DNA of 64,000 nucleotides. It comes from CAYFRC01 sp050946115 (GTDB lineage: Bacteria; Bacillota; Clostridia; Christensenellales; Aristaeellaceae). A program made the position numbers and the translations under genes. Positions 60,401-64,000 of this stretch are shown here, piece by piece (the first letter of the stretch is position 1; every line of letters begins with the position of its first letter). The notes beneath the pieces were generated by a model. It had not been told where the DNA came from. It was given only the letters and a program-made list of their open reading frames with translations, and did not search any database. The DNA is taken from assembly GCA_050946115.1 (NCBI GenBank), contig JBMNUF010000001.1, forward strand, positions 1-64,000. Direction: 5' to 3'.

Positions 60401-61213
60401 GTTGTCGTAGTGCGCCGAAACGACCATGCCCGCCCTATCGAAAGCGTCAAAGGCGGAGTACTGCGTCTTTAGAGGCGGAGACGCAATTTCGAGCCCGATC
60501 ACTGTCTTTTCGGAGACCGTCACGGGAACGAACGCCTTTGCCGTCTTCCCCTGCTCATATTCATACGATATCGTTACCTGTGTATCGCCCAGGGAAAGCA
60601 CTTCGGGCGATACGGTGTACTCCGTCACCTCGTGCTGTTCTAATTGCGCATCCCTAAAGAGCACGACCATGCCGCTCCCATCGAACGGTTGCCCCTCGAT
60701 ATATGCGGTTTTTGTCGGCATTTGGGAAATCGAAAGCGCGTTCGGCGCAAGTATGGTCACCGAGCCGCTCTTTGAAACCGCCGCAGGGAGCGCGGAAAGG
60801 TCTTGCCCAACCGTCTGCCCGTCCACAAAAGATACGGTTACGGGGTAGTTTCCCGCCTGCGCCGCATCCTTCGCTTGGAAGGTGATCTGCAAAAGATTGC
60901 CCTGCACCTCGATGTTTGTGCCCCTTGCGAGCGCCGCGCGCACCCTGCCCTCCGCATACACGGGATTGACGGATGCGACAAAGTCCTCTTGCGCCTGCAC
61001 ATCTGTAACTGAAAACGCGTCTGCGTCGTAGAGCACGTCGAATACGGTTCCCGCAAAACCGGAATTTTGATCGACGGAGATATTCACCGTCGCGCTGCCG
61101 TCAATCGCTGCCGTCGCATCGCCAACGGAAACGGTAAGCCCCGCCTCCGCCCGCGCGGAAAACGCCGCGAGCACGCACAGCAGGATGCAGAATAGTATAA
61201 GCCTTTTACGCAT
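57488..61213 (-). CDS. secreted cohesin and Ig-like-domain scaffold protein
   Basis: The product is 1241 residues with a signal peptide (1 to about 23). Residues about 25-155 match a cohesin domain: V-S-V-G-D-A-T-A-A, F-D-V-L-Y-D-A-D-A-F-S-V and I-T-F-Q-A-K-D...G-N-Y-P-V. Then come Big_3-type Ig domains (about 165-640), a short segment with C-P-I-C, BIG2-type domains (about 675-1080) and an acidic tail rich in Glu, Ala and Pro. No LPXTG sorting motif or membrane anchor is seen. It should bind a dockerin outside the cell; the adjacent gene encodes one. It starts 22 bases after that gene's stop, in the same operon. Confidence 0.75.
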   Translation of the reverse strand: MRKRLILFCILLCVLAAFSARAEAGLTVSVGDATAAIDGSATVNISVDQNSGFAGTVFDVLYDADAFSVTDVQAQEDFVASVNPVYAEGRVRAALARGTNIEVQGNLLQITFQAKDAAQAGNYPVTVSFVDGQTVGQDLSALPAAVSKSGSVTILAPNALSISQMPTKTAYIEGQPFDGSGMVVLFRDAQLEQHEVTEYTVSPEVLSLGDTQVTISYEYEQGKTAKAFVPVTVSEKTVIGLEIASPPLKTQYSAFDAFDRAGMVVSAHYDNDTTDEIENFTVETINGSDTLRTGEAYVTVRYQGKTANVTITVSKREPTVRPAVGTDTLYTSSTQLPPIALSEGDTLGHIAWEHVDFPLEAGEEIDAQWTFAPVDAENFLPASGSVRFTVSEVVIAHIRAGYTQGEKRIYTSTPLEDIRRDLLVEAIYNDGSTKDVTSEAELSGILTEGESTLTVTYEGFTAEVTVSVTAVVLESIDVALDTGTDTIYETATYEDIRRYLTVTATYNDGSSKAVTAEATLSGTIAAGNCVLTVEYGDMAKYVMLTIEAVAVTGVEAIFAQGNAVFCPGVDLNALRAHLTVNVRYNSGATESDISEYILSGTLTAPEAAITVQAGGESATFTAQISEHAWGEYEIVHYPDRKKEGEKRRTCPICGGTESLAIPIVRSVSVREKKIALGVGETYQIAPILKPEGAEAQYTYTSRRKTVAEVSGGGLISAVKAGSTTVTVRTATGKTASLSVTVLAAPDSVALQDVPTEMGVGERAAYSLAFTPAKKVRNAATVTSNDENILRVEGGNLVAVSEGEANVTATTYNGRTHSVNVRVCPAIETLSFEGEFTISVGEKKTVSAIRNGDAKGKITYSTKTKGDRKIVSVTADGTLKGRKVGAATVVATAYNGVTAEMPVYVIAAPKRVKLSTTKVTLGANGDVRSGIRATVSPEGVDETLQVTTSDEDIATVAISEDGTYTVTSGEKAGKATIRFTAVNEKTAKCTVTVTKAPTEAGHATLGKAKLTIKAIGKSAKLSVGFARGFGGTVTKWKSSDEAVATVENGKVVAVGAGEAYITAELYNGYETPPCKVTVSIAAKGEAVAPEETADAEEVPEAILPIFPTAFAEGAQIVDCAFASINDEGEIAFEGDWNGNGKMTVSIGDVLVTIAFADGSIESVNANGLCEFAVSGMDDAAGDADVAFVKKGKLRIVGEGKAKLEGFTVTVKFPEKPKNAEAPEDTAVPESAEEEPEASAPEE

Positions 61214-61234
61214 ATCTTTTCAGCCCCTCTCCGC

Positions 61235-61999
61235 TCAGTTCATGGTCGTGAGCATGCCGCAGCCCTTGAAGGCGCATTTTCCGATGACGGCGATGCTGTT
61301 CGGGAGCGATACGGACGCGAGAAATTCCATGCCCTGAAACGCACCCTCGCCGATCTCGGTCACCGGGGTGTCCTCCAACATCGCGGGAATGGTCGCGCTC
61401 GTCGAATCGGGCTTCAACCACTTGACGATGCGCGCACCGTCAGAAAACACGGCATAGGTAAAATCGCCGTTCTGCGCGGTTTTTACGGGATAAACCGCGA
61501 CCGTGCCGCCCGTGCAGGATACCGTTTCCCCCGCCGCGTCCCGCGCCGTCACGCGGAGCGTATATGTGCCCTCCGCCTCGACGGGAAAGACCTGAACCGC
61601 CTCCGTCGTCCAATCCGAAAGCAGCATCTCCGCGCCGCTTTCATCCACGAAAACGGTGCGGTATTCGCATTTGCCGAAGCCGCCCTGAGCTGCAACGGAG
61701 ACGGAAAGGCTCTCCCCGAAGACGATCTCCGTTTTATCCGCCATGCACGCAGCCGAAAGCGCCTCGGGCACGTATTTGCCCGTCAAAAAGTCTGCGATAT
61801 ACGCGGCATCGTCTTCGTTCACAATGCCATCGCCATTCACATCCGCAAAGTCCCGAAGGAAATCGGGGTATTCTCCCAAGGTCAGAACCGCGTCGCGGAT
61901 GTCGATGAGTCCGTCCTGCGTGATGTCCGTATAGGCAAGCGCCACATCGCACAAGAGCAACATCGCCACAAGAAGCGGCAGGAGCTTCTTTTTCTTCAT
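61235..61999 (-). CDS. secreted dockerin and leucine-rich-repeat protein
   Basis: The product is 254 residues; ATG 61999 follows GGAGG. A signal peptide (1 to about 22) is followed at once by a type I dockerin (about 23-76) with two calcium loops, D-I-T-Q-D-G-L-I-D-I-R-D and D-V-N-G-D-G-I-V-N-E-D-D. A middle Ig-like region (about 80-195) leads to BspA-type LRRs at the end (F-L-A-S-V-S-L-P-N-S-I). Dockerins are usually C-terminal and fused to enzymes; here it is N-terminal and no enzyme is present. It is the likely partner of the cohesin protein encoded next. Confidence 0.8.
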   Translation of the reverse strand: MKKKKLLPLLVAMLLLCDVALAYTDITQDGLIDIRDAVLTLGEYPDFLRDFADVNGDGIVNEDDAAYIADFLTGKYVPEALSAACMADKTEIVFGESLSVSVAAQGGFGKCEYRTVFVDESGAEMLLSDWTTEAVQVFPVEAEGTYTLRVTARDAAGETVSCTGGTVAVYPVKTAQNGDFTYAVFSDGARIVKWLKPDSTSATIPAMLEDTPVTEIGEGAFQGMEFLASVSLPNSIAVIGKCAFKGCGMLTTMN

Positions 62000-62026
62000 G
62001 ATTTGTATCGCCTCCGTATATAGTAT

Positions 62027-62055
62027 ACTATACAAATTCGTTTTCCGCCTGTCAA
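62027..62055 (-). promoter_or_regulatory. promoter of the dockerin/cohesin operon
   Basis: Reading left, TTGACA (62055-62050) and TATAGT (62032-62027) are 17 bases apart. TATAGTATACTATA over the -10 is palindromic and could be a regulator site. Confidence 0.8.
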
Positions 62056-62083
62056 GTGAGTTCGTCATGCGCAATGCGCGGAA

Positions 62084-64000
62084 TCAAAATTCATACTTTA
62101 CCCAATGCTGTACATTTGTGATTCCGTCGCCCGGGACGACTTCCGTCATGGATTCTTTGATTTCCTCCTTATTTCGTACATAGGAGAATAGTTTACTATA
62201 GTCTGTGTATGTCTGCTGGTACACTTCGAAGCGCCACCACCAATGGCTGACGTCGCCGAGTACTCCGCGCCATGCGTACCGCATTGGACTGACGTCGATA
62301 TTGCCGTTGGTGCCCGGCCCTACCGTCCCATAGTTCGTCGTGGATTCAAATGCGTCGAAATAGATATAATCGCGATACACGTTTGCGGTCAAAACTTGAT
62401 ATTTTTTCGCGTCCTCCACCAAAACATTCGAGCTATCGCTTGCACTGTTCAGCGTATCGACAAACGTCCAGTGCCAGTAGATATATGTTGCGAGCGAAGA
62501 AGAACCCACAACACGCTTCGTAGTAGCCTGCTCGTTGGATGATAGCGCGCTCTTGTTATACTTGCCATACAAGGAATTCCCCGTATCAAAACCGCCGGGA
62601 TAGCTTGCGTATTTCCAGGTTCCGGTGCCGCTTTGCTGCCATGTGTACCCCGTCTGCGTCCATCCGCTTATCGAGGAAGCGGTGGAGGTTTTTGTTTCCG
62701 TAGTTGTCAATGTATACGTCCACTTTTCGCCGATGACGTTTGCACCCTCGGGAACGTCGTCTTCCAGAACCCAGTCTTCGGTAATCGGTATAAATGTCAA
62801 TCCATTGTCATTGGCATATGTCTGCGCATAACTTCCGCTGTAGCCGTAAATGGCGACATCGTCAAAAGCGTTGTTTCCGATGGAAGTGACCGTAACCGGA
62901 ACAACAAATGCGTCGGCTGCGGTTCCAAGGAAGGCCTCGCTTTCAATCACTGTCAGCGCGCGGGGAAGTACCATCACGCTCTCCAACTTCCGCTGCCAGA
63001 CAGCATAGAAGGTAACATCGATACCGCCCTCGTAAACGCTGCCGGGAGCGTGGGTGGCCGTTTCCGCCGCAGCGCTCGTCGCCCAACCAAGGAAGCGATA
63101 ATGCGCGCGCGAAGGCTCAACCGTGGACAACGTCGCGGCGCTGCCCTCATATGTCTGCGCGGGAGGCGCACCCGTTCCTCCATTTGCATCGTAGGAGACG
63201 GTGTATTTGTTGCTCCTCCAGATCGCATAGAGGGTAAGGTCATTATCCTCGGCATATATAGCGCCCGGCTGGTATACGGGGTTCAAATCGTCTGCCGACG
63301 TTCCCCATCCCATGAAAATGTATCCGGGGCGGACAGGAACAGTGCTGCTCAGGCTCAAATCGGTCTTGTAATACTTCGTCTGGTCGGTACTTGTTCCCGT
63401 ACCGTCATTCAGATTATACCGTATGGTATATTCAGCGGGAACGAACACCCAAGTTCCCGCCCGCGACTTAATCCATGGATATTGCCGCACAATTGCCCTT
63501 ATTGACAAATTCGCGTCCATTAAATGGAGCACGTACCCGCTGGTTTTCACGCGCAGACAATACCCGTCATTATAGCCGTCCTTTGTGATAGCCCATTGTT
63601 GCGCATTGCTCCCGTTGTCAGTCATCAAAGAAGCTCTCGACGATGCATCGGATCCACCGCCATATACCTCAAGCACTTTCCCCGAGACAACATGGGTCAG
63701 TTTATAGTAGCCATTGTTCAGTTTTGTTACGTCGAAGGAATTGTTCTGGCTTGGCACGTCATCGCTCCAAAGCTGAACGGGTGTTTTATCCGCTATATCT
63801 CCGGTGTCGCCCGGAACGTCGATCTCCCAAGAATTGTCCACGCCGCTCAAGAGGATATATCGTCCTTCGGCAAGTGGTTGAGAAGGTTTGTAGGGAATAA
63901 ACAACCAGGACTGGGCATCCGAGGAGTTAACACTCCATTGCCGCACATTGGTTCCATTCGTATTGACGGCGGCACCTTCTACATCAAGCGACAGACCGCT
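62084..64000 (-). CDS. secreted multidomain protein with ricin-like and InlB-repeat domains, partial
   Basis: The frame is open from the stop at 62084 to the window edge, at least 638 residues; the true N-terminus lies outside. From the visible start come ricin-type beta-trefoil segments (N-V-R-Q-W, N-A-Q-Q-W-A-I), two Listeria-Bacteroides (InlB B) repeats (P-V-R-P-G-Y-I-F-M-G-W and Y-D-A-N-G-G-T-G), an LRR-like part (A-F-L-G-T-A-A-D-A-F-V-V-P) and a Trp/Tyr-rich C-terminal module of about 220 residues of unknown family. It probably binds sugars or host surfaces. It is followed by the promoter of the dockerin operon, so it is a separate transcript. Confidence 0.75.
   Translation of the reverse strand, partial: SGLSLDVEGAAVNTNGTNVRQWSVNSSDAQSWLFIPYKPSQPLAEGRYILLSGVDNSWEIDVPGDTGDIADKTPVQLWSDDVPSQNNSFDVTKLNNGYYKLTHVVSGKVLEVYGGGSDASSRASLMTDNGSNAQQWAITKDGYNDGYCLRVKTSGYVLHLMDANLSIRAIVRQYPWIKSRAGTWVFVPAEYTIRYNLNDGTGTSTDQTKYYKTDLSLSSTVPVRPGYIFMGWGTSADDLNPVYQPGAIYAEDNDLTLYAIWRSNKYTVSYDANGGTGAPPAQTYEGSAATLSTVEPSRAHYRFLGWATSAAAETATHAPGSVYEGGIDVTFYAVWQRKLESVMVLPRALTVIESEAFLGTAADAFVVPVTVTSIGNNAFDDVAIYGYSGSYAQTYANDNGLTFIPITEDWVLEDDVPEGANVIGEKWTYTLTTTETKTSTASSISGWTQTGYTWQQSGTGTWKYASYPGGFDTGNSLYGKYNKSALSSNEQATTKRVVGSSSLATYIYWHWTFVDTLNSASDSSNVLVEDAKKYQVLTANVYRDYIYFDAFESTTNYGTVGPGTNGNIDVSPMRYAWRGVLGDVSHWWWRFEVYQQTYTDYSKLFSYVRNKEEIKESMTEVVPGDGITNVQHWVKYEF

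Overview
The window looks like chromosomal DNA of a G+C-rich, glycan-degrading Clostridia member (Bacillota). Three things point there: a rimP-nusA-ylxR-ylxQ-infB-rbfA-nrnA-truB block in the order usual for Bacillota, strong Shine-Dalgarno sites with several sigma-A promoters, and a sugar ABC transporter of the LplA/LplB/YtcP type without its own ATPase. A gut or rumen Christensenellales-like lineage is my guess; no rRNA is present to test it. No tRNA, rRNA or CRISPR array was recognised.

Layout. (1) 1-18,796 is a carbohydrate-use region. A rightward run encodes a DUF4838-like protein, two GH95-type glycosidases, an ABC importer (two permeases and a binding protein) and a five-bladed-propeller enzyme. 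A convergent four-gene operon (15,918 to 10,509) encodes unassigned TIM-barrel-like proteins and a second propeller paralogue. A 906-residue unassigned protein is divergent from that operon. None of the enzymes has a visible signal peptide, so sugars are probably imported and cut in the cytoplasm. (2) 18,797-25,226 is accessory. It holds a 61-bp palindrome with IS3-type ends, a leftward three-gene operon (secreted 11-residue-repeat protein, secreted PD-(D/E)XK toxin, Imm70-like immunity protein), a secreted DUF4434 protein and a nuclease-helicase. (3) 25,298-32,281 is leftward housekeeping: rho, rpsU, a HIT protein, mtaB, rsmE, prmA and an aldo/keto reductase. (4) 32,282-34,855 has a decayed ISAs1 transposase and a UDP-glucose dehydrogenase. 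(5) 34,856-49,330 is the rightward translation operon. It continues into an M23 peptidase and, after a fresh promoter, a string of envelope and stress genes including hslO. (6) 49,331-57,411 has a broken BspA-type gene, a GH36 alpha-galactosidase divergent from an ADP-ribosylglycohydrolase/truA operon, a lipase-like hydrolase and an MFS transporter bracketed by two copies of the hydrolase 3' end. (7) 57,488-64,000, leftward, encodes large secreted proteins: a cohesin plus Ig-like scaffold, a dockerin plus LRR protein, and a partial ricin/InlB-repeat protein that runs off the window.

The best candidate for an undescribed system is the toxin operon at 19,054-21,965, in which an Imm70-like gene and a predicted nuclease toxin are led by a secreted protein with Trp-rich 11-residue repeats that may bind membranes. 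The second is the cohesin/dockerin pair at 57,488-61,999, where the dockerin sits at the N-terminus of a non-enzymatic LRR protein. All functions are read from sequence motifs and remembered family features; nothing was searched.
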